64,000 nucleotides of DNA. Source: Triatoma infestans. Its lineage: Eukaryota; Arthropoda; Insecta; Hemiptera; Reduviidae. Of this stretch, positions 41,160-52,440 are shown piece after piece. How positions within the stretch are numbered: the first letter of the stretch is position 1; the number at the start of each line of letters is the position of its first letter. A program made the position numbers and the translations under genes. The stretch covers positions 1 through 64,000 of the forward strand of contig JAAEAF010014932.1 in the NCBI GenBank assembly GCA_011037195.1, read 5' to 3'. The notes under the pieces are model-generated. The model ran no database searches and had not been told where the DNA came from. It saw only the letters and a program-made list of their open reading frames with translations.

Positions 41160-42480
41160 GGTAGGAGTTTTAAGCAATACAGTGAACATACACAAGTAAA
41201 AAGGAAATCGTCAAATTCGTTTACGAGAAAATTTGAAAAACTTGTTTTGTAAAATTATATTTCCGGTTAACCGATCATTTTCAAATTTGGAATTCCACTA
41301 ATGCTTGTAATGTAAATTCATATTACTTATATAGATCGTAGAATCATACACTATCACCTTAACGCTACTGTTCCTCCAAAACTATCAAACAAACAACCTA
41401 TATGTAATGGTAATGCTCCGGAATGATGCGGTTTATGATGATGGTTTACGATGTTTAAATAAAATCTTTGGTCGTTTTCGAGAAAATAGCGAAAACTTAA
41501 AAAAAAAAAAAAAAAATCAATAGTGTCATTTTTGGTTAATAGAATTTACTCGGAACTTTCGTATCAGATGCGGTGGTACTAACTAACAGCTGTGTTTCAG
41601 CTTCTTACGATTATTCGTTTTAGAATAATTCAATGGTGTTCTTTTTTTTTTGAAGCGGGGGGGCCAACGCGCTGCGACCTTTATCCGGTCTATTGTGCTA
41701 TGCCCCCTGGGTGCCGCAGGCTTGCCCACAGCACCCTAACAGATGTCCAATTTGAACATCCGTTCTACAACACCTCCATCAGTCTGAGATCAGGAACCCC
41801 AGTATTCTGACGGGCTCTAAAGAGGGTATGTCCCCCTCCTCCCCCACCTGGTAGCTGCCCAGGTTCCTGAACCTTCTCTGAGTGGCAGTCTCACAGTCTG
41901 TTAGGAGATGTAGTGGAGTTTCCTCCAGCTCCCCACAGAATCTGCATGAGCTGTGACTTTCCAAACCCAGCTTCACCAAGTGTCCTCTAAGTCGGCAATG
42001 CCCTGTGAGGAAACCCGTAAGAACGCGGTGCTTGTTCTTGCTCAATCCAATGCAGGCCTCCGACCTCCGTTGGTTATAATTTCCCAAGCAGATCTTGGCC
42101 TGCCGCAACCCGGGGAGGGAGTACCAGAGTTGAGATCTCTTCGTCTCCTCCTCCTTCCTAAGTTCCTCCAACAGAAACTGGTCGCTAATCCCACAAAAAG
42201 GTTCCGGCCCCAGAAGTGGGGTCATAGCGCCTATCTTGGCCAGGGCGTCGGCTATCTCATTCCCTTCAATGCCAACATGCCCCGGCACCCACCAAAGTGC
42301 AACTTTGTTCCTCCTGCCTAGATCGTTAAGTTTATCTAGGCATTCCCAAACCAGTGGTGTTCTTTTTAAACCCTTCACTAGAAACTTTTTTCCCTACTCA
42401 CATGTCCTCAAAAACATCTGTTTCCGGTGATAATTCCATTTCGGAACTTTTTGAGATCATCGCAATACTTTCTCTTACTT
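41160..42480 (-). mobile_element. Element X-like copy, inverted, split by a LINE
   Basis: 41160-41633: 'aatcgtcaaattcgtttacg', ATATTTCCGGTTAACCG, 'atttggaattccactaatgc', 'gttttcgagaaaatag', 'ttacgattattcgttttag'. 42368-42480: 'tcaaaaacatctgtttccgg', 'tgataattccatttcgg', 'cgcaatactttctcttac'. The LINE at 41647-42354 sits between. The inside resembles the second module type. Confidence 0.65.
41647..42354 (-). pseudogene. 5'-truncated LINE: RNase H and zinc-knuckle C-terminus
   Basis: Minus strand, open from the truncation point to a stop at 41779: VWECLDKLNDLGRRNKVALW, WVPGHVGIEGNEIADALAK (RNase H signature with GH and NE-AD), then LTGFLTGHCRLRGHLVKLGL and CRFCGELEETPLHLLTDC (C-x2-C-x-H-x4-C). 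The last ~190 codons are uninterrupted, so the insertion is recent. The 3' UTR ends CACAATAGACCGGATAAAGG then TCGCAGCGCG and poly(A) (T-run at 41642-41651). A 13-bp target duplication TGGTGTTCTTTTT flanks it (41634-41646 and 42355-42367). Confidence 0.85.
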
Positions 42481-42539
42481 TCTACTAAATATTATTAAAG
42501 TTGAGCAATATTAATTGCTGAGCATCATTAAAATACATT

Positions 42540-42955
42540 CGTCAGAATTCCTATGTATGATGAATTTTTTTCTTTCAGTTTTAGCGATTTTATCGAAAAT
42601 GTCTCCCAACGATTTTCTTTAAACTTCGTAAACCATATCTACTTACAACAGTACCAATCACTTTTATTTATATCATTTTTGGTGGGGTTCTGGAAGAACA
42701 GTAGCGTTTAAATTTTCCTCTCAAATACTACATCACTATAATGTATGATTCTACTACCTATATTATTATTAATTTACAATACAAGCATTAGTAGAATTTC
42801 CAAATTTGAAGAAAATCGGTTAACCGGAAGTGCGATTTTATCGGACAGATTTTTGAGATTTTTTTGGAATTTTCACGAAAACGACTATGACGATTTTCTT
42901 TAAACTCGGAACACCTGCTGAATAAGGAAGCGGTTTTTAAGTTTTGTTTTTTTTT
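42540..42955 (+). repeat. X-related module, second type
   Basis: 'ctcccaacgattttctttaa', 'accaatcacttttatttata', 'tttggtggggttctggaaga', 'gaagaaaatcggttaaccgg' with CCGGAAGTGCGA at about 42828, and a second 'gacgattttctttaaactcg'. Directly precedes the full X copy at 42956. Confidence 0.65.
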
Positions 42956-43921
42956 ACTTTCTCTTATTCCTAGAGTAAGAGGAAGTATTGTAATCGTGTC
43001 AAATTTTCCATATCGAGCATCACCGAAAATATCCGTTTTGAGGTCCCCTGAGTCCAAAAAATTGGTTTTTAGCAAATGGTCTGTGTATGTGTGTATGTGA
43101 ACAGCATAGCTCAAAAACGAAAAATAAAAACTTGAAACTTGATATTACGTTTTTGGTATCACCATGGGATCTGACGGTGCGTTATCTGTCAAAATTCCTC
43201 AACCGGAAATACCACTTTACTAGTTTTTTTTTTTACGTTTATTGCGATTTTCTCAAAAATGGCTCCGACGATTTGCTTTAAACTTGGTATATCAACTACA
43301 CATACAAAGAGCTACAACTTTTATTTGAAACATTTCTCCGGAAAATTCATTTAAGGGCACTTTGGGGGAGGGGTGGGGTTAGGTTTCCATCTTACTGCTA
43401 TTTCAGTTTATAGACAATTCTCATCTAAATAATGTTAATTAGAATTAAATATGTTGTTGAAATTCCGAGTTTGAAAAAATCGGATAACCGGAAGTGCGTT
43501 TGTTTTAACACTTTACTAAATGATTTTTTTCAGTTTTTCGCGATTTTCTCAAAAATAGCTCCGACGATTTTCTTGAATCTTCGCATACAAAATAAAAATC
43601 TACATCTTTTATTTATAATATTTCTCTGGAAAAATTTCTTAAAGGGTCCTTTTAGGAGAGGAGTAGGATTACAGCTTCCTCTAAAGTGGTATCATACTTG
43701 ATTATACAACTCTGTCATCCAAATGAAATTAATTAGAAATAAATAGATGGCCAAAATTCCAAGTTTTAAGAAAATTAGTAAACCGGAAGTGCGCTTTTAC
43801 TGAACAGTTTTTTCATTTTCGACGAATTTCGTTATACTTGGTACACAAATTATAACATTTGTCAATTATAATTTTGAGAATAGGAGTAAGAGAAAGTTGT
43901 GTGAGTGTTTCACACCAGATT
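42956..43921 (+). mobile_element. Element X, full-length copy
   Basis: Starts ACTTTCTCTTATTCC after nine Ts, with the hairpin CTCTTATTCCTAGAGTAAGAG; ends GAGTAAGAGAAAGT, then TGTGTGAGTGTTTCACAC and CAGATT (966 bp). Modules at about 43180-43490, 43490-43790 and 43790-43880; junctions CCGGAAGTGCGT (43488) and CCGGAAGTGCGC (43785); CCGGAAATACC at 43201. G-rich tract GGGGGAGGGGTGGGG at about 43363. No ORF spans it. Confidence 0.85.
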
Positions 43922-43984
43922 GTTTTTTTTTTTTGGAATTTTCATGACATCGGCTCCGAATTTTCATGGGATCCGAATCATTAA

Positions 43985-44333
43985 TGATTCATAGGATACG
44001 AATAGCGGAAAAGCACACATTAATAGTGAATCAAAGTTAGTTATTCCCCACCTAGCCAGACTAGGTAGGGAGGAGAGTTCGATTCATATAAATAGAGCGA
44101 CAGCAGAACAGTTTTCAGAACAGTACAACCAGTCAGCAACCTATCTACTACCTTCCTAACTCAGCCAGTCTGTCTCTTTATTATTCTCTCGCTACCTAAC
44201 TTCTATTTAAGTGTTAAGTCCTTGCAGTTTGTGTGTTTTTTTTTTCATTATACATTGTTCAGCATATGATCTAATTTATTTCTTTAAATCATTCTCTGTA
44301 ATTATTCTCTCTTCTTCTCACATCTATTATAGC
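43985..44333 (+). mobile_element. LTR with TATA box
   Basis: 'ccacctagccagactaggta', then ATATAAATAGAGCGACAG (about 44088-44105), i.e. TATA box with GC-richer downstream sequence, 'acaaccagtcagcaacc', 'cagccagtctgtctctt', 'gtccttgcagtttgtg', end CACATCTATTATA. Same family as 15579-16379, here without the triplication. The exact 5' end is unclear; no internal region. Confidence 0.6.
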
Positions 44334-46047
44334 TCCATCAATTTCCTTTGAAATTGATATATATATCAATCTTTCAATTTCATTTGAAACTTATTACTGG
44401 AAAAAAAAAGTTTTTAGGAATATTATGGAGACCTAAGATTAAATTTAAATTTCCCTTACAGTGCTTTGCAAAGGGCTTGAGATAGTGGGCGCTGTCAATA
44501 AAAAAATGATATTTACCATAATTTTTACTTAGTAACATTGCAGATTTAATGAAGATTTGTCAATTAGCAATTGTAACAATTGCTTTAAGAGAAAAGTCGT
44601 GTGATTATTTCACACTAGTTTTTATGCTTAAAAGTTTACCAGCGTGACTGGAGAAGAAAATTGACCTGGAAGAAATTCCCCCCCACTCATACTATCGTGG
44701 AGTTTGGTTATTGACCTTGTGTAAATTCAAACCATAAAACTAATATATCATATTGCCCTAAATACACTGATGTCATTAGGATTATTCTGGAAGAACGATG
44801 GTAGTAGGTTGGACTCCTTCATCTTCATACATTAGACAGTAGTGTATATGTAGAAGAACTTTATATACTAAATATAGTCCATATTAATGACGAAATGAAG
44901 GAAATGGAAATGGAGATGGAATCCTCAAAATGGTGGAAGAAAAAGAAAAAAAAAAAAAAGTAAGAAATAGAATTGCGTAATAGATGAAGGGAGAAAAACT
45001 CTCTGTTTCTTTCTGTATGTCTGTATGTGTGTAGAGTAGGTTTACGGTAAGAGAGAAAATGATTGTATTCCAAGTTTGTGTGTTGGTTTTTAACTATGGG
45101 AGAGAATGGTGGTGTATGGTGTATTGGGGTGGATACAGTACCGCCTCCACATTTGGTAGAGATATATGAGACCACATTGGCACTTGGTGTTGAGTACTGC
45201 AAGGGCTGGTGGGGGGGGGGGGCTAACAAACGTTTGGTGCGAGATATAACGAAAGAAAAAAAAAGAACTGATCCACTCTTTTGATTAATGTTACCTCCTT
45301 GTGTGTATTTAATTAATGAACCTATGAGAGATCGTTCAACTGTGCTCTAATTCACCACATATGTAGTAAACAGGTTCAATATTATTTATAGTTTACAAAA
45401 CTATTCGCATACGATTAAATATATTATTTTATTTTGATGGATATTTTTTTGATTTAACATTTACAGTTACAATAATGTTATAATAAAACTAGTGGTTAAA
45501 GTTCTCACAAGTGAGTTACATACTACATTCTCTCACTAGTGTGTAAAAGTAACATTATTCAACTCTTATTAGCCCGACATCTAACGGCAATACGCGAAAA
45601 CAAGAGAAATTTAATCCCAGTTACAGCTGATTTGAGATTATACAAAAGGATATAGTGAGAGGAAGAGTATTTAAGGTGATTAATAAAATACATTCTCAGT
45701 ACTTTAAATATTTTTTTATATTCACAAAAAAATTTAAGCACCTTGTAAAACACTGTTGCAGAAAAAATCTAACATTTGACTCAAGAGAAAAGTTCTTTAC
45801 AACCACCGTTCAGGCAAACCTGAAACTCGAGACTGTAAAAAGTTTTGTCAAATAAATAACTAAAATAATAAGCATAAAATCGTGATAAACGTTGCAAACA
45901 TACTGAATATTACACACGCTGACCTAACCTGCATAACGTCAAATCCTTGGATTGGCTTTCATGTTTACGTGTAATAACTAACTAATACCTACCAGTACTG
46001 GTAGGCCGCCGACCATGTTACCACGCCAAAGCATGTTAAAGTTGCAT
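44334..46047. other. AT-rich stretch without recognisable gene
   Basis: 44590-44625 is an X terminus remnant ('gagaaaagtcgtgtgattat'). Open frames at 44861-45284 overlap on both strands around a G-run (45211-45222) and an A-run, and show no domain. 45455-45650 is an inverted copy of the unnamed repeat at 17080. A perfect 18-bp palindrome CCTACCAGTACTGGTAGG lies at 45988-46005. Confidence 0.45.
45455..45650 (-). repeat. Unnamed interspersed repeat
   Basis: Inverse match to 17080-17330: 'caactcttattagcccgaca', 'tctaacggcaatacgcgaaa', 'acaagagaaattt'. The 64-codon minus frame here is not supported as coding. Confidence 0.5.
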
Positions 46048-46722
46048 GTACTCCTAGTAAGAGGAAGTATTTATTATAATCGTGTCAAATTTCCAATATC
46101 GAGTTTTCACCGGAAATATCCGTTTTGAGGTCCTCTGAGTCCAAAAAAGTGTTTTTAGAAAATGCTCTGTGTGTATGTGAACAGCATAGCTCAAAAACGA
46201 AAAACCGTGGAAAGTTGAAACTTGATATTCTGTTTAGGTATCACCATGGATTCTGACAGTACGTTATCTGTCAAAATTCCTCAACCGGAAGTACCACTTT
46301 ACAGGTGGGTTTTTTTACTTTTTTGTGATTTTCTCAAAAATGGCTCCAACTATTTTCTTGAAACTTGTTACATCAACCACACATACAAAGAGCTACAAAT
46401 TTTATTTGAAACTTTTCTCCGGAAAAATTCAATTAAGGGTATACTTTTTGGGGGAAGGGTATAATGTTTCGCTCTAAAGTGCTATCCTAGTTGATTATAC
46501 AATTCTATCATTTAAACAAAATTAATTAGAAATAAATAGATGGCCAAAATTCCTAGTTTCAAGAAAATTAGTAAACCGGAAGTACGCTTTTACTGAACAG
46601 TTTTTTTTTTTTTTTTAGTTTTCGACGAATTTCATTAAATTTGGTACACTAACTATAAAATTTATCAATTACAACTTTGAAAACTGGATTAAGAGAAAGT
46701 TGTCTGAGTGTTTCATACTAGA
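46048..46722 (+). mobile_element. Element X, copy lacking one internal module
   Basis: TACTCCTAGTAAGAGGAAG at the start (outermost bases lost), AACCGGAAGTACCAC at about 46283, AAACCGGAAGTACGC at about 46574, end 'taagagaaagttgtctgagt'. At ~675 bp it is one module shorter than full copies, as expected from recombination between modules. Confidence 0.75.
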
Positions 46723-47769
46723 TTTTTTTTTTTTTTTAATGAAAACAATACTGACAGGAAAAACACTAGAGTTTCCGGTTTTAGAGCACGTCAATGATTT
46801 GCTAGAAACCGAATTTTCCTGCAGATTGTAATAAGCTTCTTCAGGACCTAAAAGATCTGGCAATACGTGTGAGGTTAAATAATAAATTTTATTTATTGAT
46901 TTAGTTTATATAATTTATATTAATGTTTTATAATATCGAAGGCTCACTTGTGTGTCCAAAACGTTTTTTTACCTCTCACTTGCTATTGTAATTTGCAAAC
47001 AATTTTTTGCAGTTTTCAGACAATCGCGAAAAACAGGGGGGAAGGGCAGAATTTTTTTTTATTTACAACTTGACTATAAATAAATACATTGAATCCGAGG
47101 TGTTGAGCGGAAATAACCTGTGCTTGGAACTCTCTGGATATGAATAGATGATTAAGAAGTCGCTTGGCCAACATCGGTTGATGGATTTTGCCCGAAACTT
47201 TATCAAATGCCATGGTAGTATCTAAAAGCATGGTTGAGCTTCCTAGAATTTTTGTAGTGAACGCTAAAATTATTGAAAATTTTGGTCCTATAGTCTCGCA
47301 TAAATCAAGCAATTGTAGATGCGCTATTTGAATATCAAGTTGAATCATGAATATTTTTTTTCAGCATGAATATTTTCCGATACACAAATTGCATTAAAAG
47401 TTGCCCGCTAGTTCTTAGTTTAAAATATTGTCTAACTGTCTGCTTCTGGACTTGTTTCATTTTTCCTCACGAAACTTTCAATCATAGTAACTTTTCCACA
47501 TAGTTCAAGTTTTCCATATTTTCCCTTCTTTTCTGCCGACTTATTTTGTATAATCCGCTTAGCACCGTTGACGTGTAGTTGTAGCTGGGAATTGGAGCCA
47601 AAATAAGTGATGTTCTGAGGTTGTACGACTTTCTCAATCAACGCAGTTGCTTTGCTTATTTTCTTGGTCTGTTCAACATAATTGCACACAAGAAATTACA
47701 TATAGTATAGTTTGTAGCTAATAACACTATTGTGATTTTATCATTTCTCGATTGCAATGAATGAATGAT
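46723..47769. other. AT-rich stretch with weak coding-like minus-strand frames
   Basis: 47016-47348 (-) encodes STMLLDTTMAFDKV, reminiscent of RT motif A, and 47432-47689 (-) a lysine-rich frame. Neither is enough to name a family, and no partner motif (e.g. YADD) is present. Possibly a very old LINE. Confidence 0.25.
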
Positions 47770-48095
47770 TGGTGTCGAGAGAGAGAGAGAGAGAGCCAAG
47801 CCCGACCGAGAGAAAACAAACTCTCTCTGGTACTCTCTGTCTTAAGCAGGCTAGATTGGGGGAGAACCTGTATATAAGTCAGTGAGAGATCTAGACATGG
47901 ATCGATCTATCAGATTCAACCATATATAACATCACATCGTGTCATAACTCTACTCTAATCCCTTTATTCTATAATATCATTACAAGTCCAGTGCAGTTTG
48001 TGTAAACTTATACATCCATAATGAAATCCAACAGTGACTTCATATCTCGTCTAATTAATCAATCCCAATTTCTCTCCTCATCAACTCCATTATAA
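47770..48095 (+). mobile_element. LTR (family of the solo LTR at 4742)
   Basis: Begins around the (GA)n run at 47777-47796 and ends AACTCCATTATA. Shares 'caaactctctctggtactct', 'gtctaagc'-like, 'gattcaaccatataacat', 'acgtgtcataactctac' and 'ttctctcctcatcaact' with the inverted LTR at 4742-5058. 'tgtatataagtcagtgagag' is a TATA-box candidate (about 47871). The 5' boundary is not exact. Confidence 0.6.
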
Positions 48096-48359
48096 TTGGA
48101 GTTTTACTTCATTTAAAACTCTCACACCTTTGCGCTTTTGATAAGATAAATCCGTTTTTGGTGCCATGATTATTTGCTCCCTTAAGGCAATTTTAATTGT
48201 TTGTATACAGTTTTATATATATATATATTGGTTACTTATGCACGTAGGTTATTGTACACGTACGTTAACAATAAACATGTATAGTATATCTAATCTGTAG
48301 AATAGTCATATGTATTTTTATTGGTCATGCTTCAATTATTTTGATCCCCCTCTTTTTTT

Positions 48360-49522
48360 ACTTTCTCTCACTGTTTGCTGGAAGAGAAAGTATTGGATTA
48401 GAACAAATTTTCGATATCGAGTTTTCATATATATATATATATATATGTATGATATATATATATGATTTTTAGGACTTAAACCACCTAAAAACCTGTGCTC
48501 TCGACAAAACATTGTCTCCATAGGCCTGGCACAGTTTTTCAAACGTTTCCGTTGCACTGTGCCCAAGTCTGAAGCAAAACCTGATAGCACAACGTTGCTC
48601 GTAATTGATGTCACTCATTTTTAAAACGCACTGAAAAACCTTGCTCACAAAAAAAGTCACTACGGACAGTGCAACAACTCTAGCATTTTCAAATTTGCAC
48701 TGGACGTGTATCAGATGTTTACTTGCCCTACCACGCATGCGCCGCGTCTCCAGTGTTGCCAGATCGAACACTAGAAAATCAGTCTCATTACTTAATTTAC
48801 ACACCTCGTATATGTGTGTTGTTTTGTGTTGTGTGGTATATGAAACAGCATAGCTCAAAAACAAAAAATCGCAGATGTTCAAACTTGACATTCCGTTTAA
48901 GTATCACAATGGGATTTGACAATAAGTTATCTTTCTAAATACCTCAACCGGAAGTACCACATTACTGTGCTGTTTCTCAAAAATGATTCCAACTTGGTAA
49001 ATCGACTAGGACATTTATTAACAGAGCTACTCATTTTATTTGTAACATTTCTTTGGGAAAAATTCATTCAAGGGGATTTTCGGGTGAGGGATTATTCCCT
49101 CTAAAATACCACTTTAATTTATTATACAGATCCTTCATCTAAATAATATTAATTAAAATTAAATGTGTTCCCCCAGAGTTTTCCGTGTTTGGAAAAATCC
49201 AGTTGACCAGAAGCCAGTTTTTACTGAACAGTTTTATTCTATTTTTCCATTAAAACATGGATTTCATTACATTTGATGATACTAACTATACCATACGAAG
49301 AGACCTGTTTATTTCTGTTTGAAACTTCCTTTCTGAGAAAGTTCATTTAAGGGGGGAGGTGTTAGAGTTTAAATGTTACTCAAATAAATGGTTTTTATTA
49401 AGTTTAAGTTTAAATATAACATTGAAAACAAACATTTAGTATGAATTATAATTTTCAATAAATATTATCATTCCAAACTGTGTAAACTGCAGTTAGAAAA
49501 AGTCGTGTGAGTGTTTATTATA
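48360..49522 (+). mobile_element. Element X copy interrupted by a mariner-type fragment
   Basis: Start ACTTTCTCTCACTG..., 'cgatatcgagttttcatata' with a (TA)n expansion, then foreign sequence (about 48470-48820), then X resumes 'aacagcatagctcaaaaac', AACCGGAAGTACCAC at about 48946, and ends 'aaaagtcgtgtgagtgttta'. The next X copy begins 8 bp later in the same orientation. Confidence 0.75.
48475..48618 (-). pseudogene. Mariner-type transposase N-terminal helix-turn-helix fragment
   Basis: Minus strand from the ATG at 48616-48618: MSDINYEQRCAIRFCFRLGH, SATETFEKLCQAYGDN, VLSRAQVFRWFKS. The 'R..I.F...LG.sa.et...L..aYG...ls...vf.WF' pattern is the HTH_48 domain at the start of Mos1/mariner-like transposases and SETMAR. 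The catalytic DD(D/E) part is absent and sequence returns to X just downstream, so only the N-terminal exon-like piece survives. Confidence 0.7.
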
Positions 49523-49530
49523 TTTTTTTT

Positions 49531-50500
49531 ACTTTCTCTTACTCTTAGTAAAGAGGAAGTATTGTAATCGTGTTAAATTTTCGATATCGTGTTTTCACCG
49601 AAAATATCCGTTTTGAGGTCCTCTGAGTCCAAAAAAGTGGTTTTTAGCAAATGGTCTGTGTGTATGTGAACAGTATAGCTCAAAAACGAAAAACCGTAAA
49701 AAATTGAAACTTGATATTCTGTTTAGTTATCACCATAGCATCTGACAGTAGGTCATCTGTCAAAATTCCTCAACTGGGAAATACCACTTTACTTGTTTGT
49801 TTTTTTTTTTTTTTACTTTTTTGCGTTTTTTCAAAAATGGCTCCGACGATTTTCTAGACAAAGAGCTACAAGTTTTATTTGAATTGTTTCTCTGGGATAA
49901 TTTATTTAAGGGCAATTATAGTGGGAGGGGTGGGGTTAGGTTTTTCATCTAAAGTGCTATTTCAGTTTATTAAACAATTCTATCATCTAAATAATTTCAA
50001 TTAGAATTATTCCGAGAAATTCCGAGTTTCAAAAAATTCGGATAAACGGAAGTGCGTTTACATTACCACCTTTACTAAATGATTTTTTTTTTTTTTTTCA
50101 CTTTTTCGCGATTTTATCAAAAATGTCTCCAACGATTTTCTTGAAACTTCCAATATAAACTAACACATACAAAGATCTACAACTTTTATTTAAAACTATT
50201 CTCTGGCAAAATTCAATTTAAGGGCACTTTTAGGAAAGGTGTGGGGTTACAGCTTCCTCTAAAATGCTATCATATTTGATTACACAATTCTATCCTCCAA
50301 ACAAAATTAATTAGAAATAAATAGATGGCCAAAATTCTGAGTTTTAAGGAAAATAGTAAACCGGAAGTGCGCTTTTACTGAACAGTTTATTCAGTTTTCG
50401 AGGAATTTCATTAAATCAGGTACACAAACTATAAAATTTGTTAATTATAATTTTGAGAACAGGAGTAAGAGAAAGTTGTGTGAGTGTTTCACACCAGATT
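49531..50500 (+). mobile_element. Element X, full-length copy (left edge of duplicated unit)
   Basis: Starts ACTTTCTCTTACTCTTAG after eight Ts; ends AGGAGTAAGAGAAAGT, TGTGTGAGTGTTTCACAC, CAGATT (970 bp). CCGGAAGTGCGC at about 50361; other junctions mutated (AACTGGGAAATACC, AAACGGAAGTGCG). G-rich tract near 49920. Forms the 'X' in the unit X-A-B-X' described below. Confidence 0.85.
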
Positions 50501-52055
50501 TTTTTTATATTATATAGGTGGCAGAGCAATATATTGTAACAAAGTGATACTTTAGACGAACGCTAAACGTTACTGTTCCTCGCCCACCCCCCCAGAACTC
50601 CACCACAAATAATCAGTTTCCCCGGAATAAGTGTTTCAAATAAAGGTGATAGGTTTTTATATGTAGTGATTGTATACGAAAATCATTGGAGCCTTTTTTA
50701 GAAAAAATTCAGTAAAATTTCATTTCAGGTTAATGGATTTTTACTCAAAAATTTTGGTGCCAAATGCGATAGTATCAAAACGTAATACCAAGTTTTTTCG
50801 TTTTTACATATTGTTACACAAACATTCATCTAGAAACCCTTTCCCCCCTCTAACAGCAATTTTACCAGACAAATGTATCAAATAAAAATGAATGATAGTT
50901 CTTTGTGGGTGTACGTATTGAATTAGTGAGCGATTCGTTCTGTTAGAGAAATTACAACTGGTACACTCACTTCCATCGGATTCGCTGATGAGACTATCAA
51001 ACAGAATATAAGTTTGATTTTCCAATGAGCAGTTCACATATAAGTCAAGAGAAATCGAAATTCGTCTTCTCTGGCTGGGTTGTCGCTAACTCACCAAGCT
51101 TCAGCTTTTATTTTTTTCGTAATAATTCTTCTCATTTTTCTTTAATGAAAATATGCACACCATGCATGGCAGTATCGCTATGAGCTGATTCAATACTTGG
51201 TAATGTGGCTGATCGACATGAAACTTGGTAGACACTACGTCTACGAGCACATCTTTAACGACAGCAGGAAATCTTGCTTTTCAATTGCAATTAATATAGT
51301 ATATAAAAAAGAAAGAAAAAATTTCCTAAGCGTTATGAAAATTCAGGTATTCACCAGATATAGCTGATGCGTATAAATGTTCGTAGAACACAGAAGAACA
51401 CACAAAATAACTGAAGAATTTTGCAATACGTTCGCTTCTAATCTCTCTACTCCTGGACACTAACTTCCATGATGCCACGTGGTGGTAAGCAAGAGAAGCA
51501 AAGCCTGCGTTTTCTCTCCTACCCCCGTCATCGCTCCTAGTTTTCCCCTACATGTAAATATTTACAACTAACTATATAATACGTGAAGTATTTAACTGTA
51601 TTCAAGTGCACAAAGAATATTATGGTAATCGTAAGACCGTCAAAGAACCAGCTCAAAATAAATGACGCCCTCATAGTTCCATTATAACAATAATAATAAT
51701 ACAGCATCACTTTTTTCCAAATCCTTTCTTTTCGGGTTATAGGTACAGGTGGTTAGCCTGATCTAATCCATCAGGATTTTATTTGTATACCTGATCGGTC
51801 TTATGTGGAGCGCTCTATGTCGAAACCAACAAAGCTTATGCAAAATTTAATTTCAAAAAGCAACTACCTACTCTGTAAAGGCGCACTTCCTGCAAAACCG
51901 ACTTTCATCAAATTTGGAATTCTAGCAACGCTTCTATTGTATAATTAAGCATAATATAAAAAGTTGTGCATATTTCAAGATTTTGTATTTCTGAACCAAA
52001 TATAATACAACATTGTTTATCTTATAATAGTGTACAGTACAAACAATAAAAAAAA
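50501..52055 (+). repeat. Segments A (50501-51771) and B (51772-52055) of an inverted duplication
   Basis: A is repeated as reverse complement at 56359-57758 and B at 58239-58527, with near identity: the 71-codon frame at 50670 recurs unchanged at 57588-57373. A includes X-related sequence (50510-51040), a LINE 3'-UTR piece (51055-51180, cf. 55420-55525), 'gatcgacatgaaacttggta' and a GC-richer end. B includes 'aaagcaactacctactctgt' and 'ggcgcacttcctgcaaaacc'. No coding function recognised. Confidence 0.85.
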
Positions 52056-52265
52056 AATCTGGTGTGAAACACTCACACAACTTTCTCTTACTCCAGTTCT
52101 CAAAATTATAATTGACAAATTTTATAGTTTGTGTACCAAACTTAAAGAAATTCGTTGAAAATTGAAAAAACAGTTCAGTAAAAGCGCACTTCCGGTTTAC
52201 TAATTTTCTTACAACTCTATGGTTATACTTTCTATGGTTTTTCGTTTTTGAGCTATGCTATTCAG

Positions 52266-52313
<48 letters not shown>

Positions 52314-52440
52314 GACCATTTGCTAAAAACCACTTTTTTGGACTCAGGGGACCTCAAAACGGATATTTCAGGTGAAAACTCGATAACGAAAATTTGACAG
52401 ATTCCAATACTTCCTGTGCTTATTAGGAGTAATAGAAAGT
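52056..52440 (-). mobile_element. Element X, inverted, internally deleted; (CA)n
   Basis: AATCTGGTGTGAAACACTCA to about 52215 (ACTTCCGG near 52190), then jumps to 'actttctatggtttttcgt' and ends TTAGGAGTAATAGAAAGT. A (CA)n microsatellite at about 52266-52312 is an expansion of the short CA stretch normal to X. Forms the X' at the right edge of the left duplicated unit. Confidence 0.8.

Noticed and set aside
44861..45284. Gene on either strand at 44.9-45.3 kb
   Set aside because: Frames overlap on both strands, depend on G- and A-runs, and show no domain or splice context.
47016..47348. Reverse transcriptase at 47.0-47.3 kb
   Set aside because: Only a motif-A-like LLDTTMAFDKV is visible and no second RT motif, so it is left as an unassigned stretch.
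50670..50885. Identical 71-codon frames at 50670(+) and 57373(-) as a conserved gene pair
   Set aside because: The identity follows from the recent inverted duplication of segment A, which also preserves non-coding flanks equally. The frame lies in X-like repeat sequence and has no domain.
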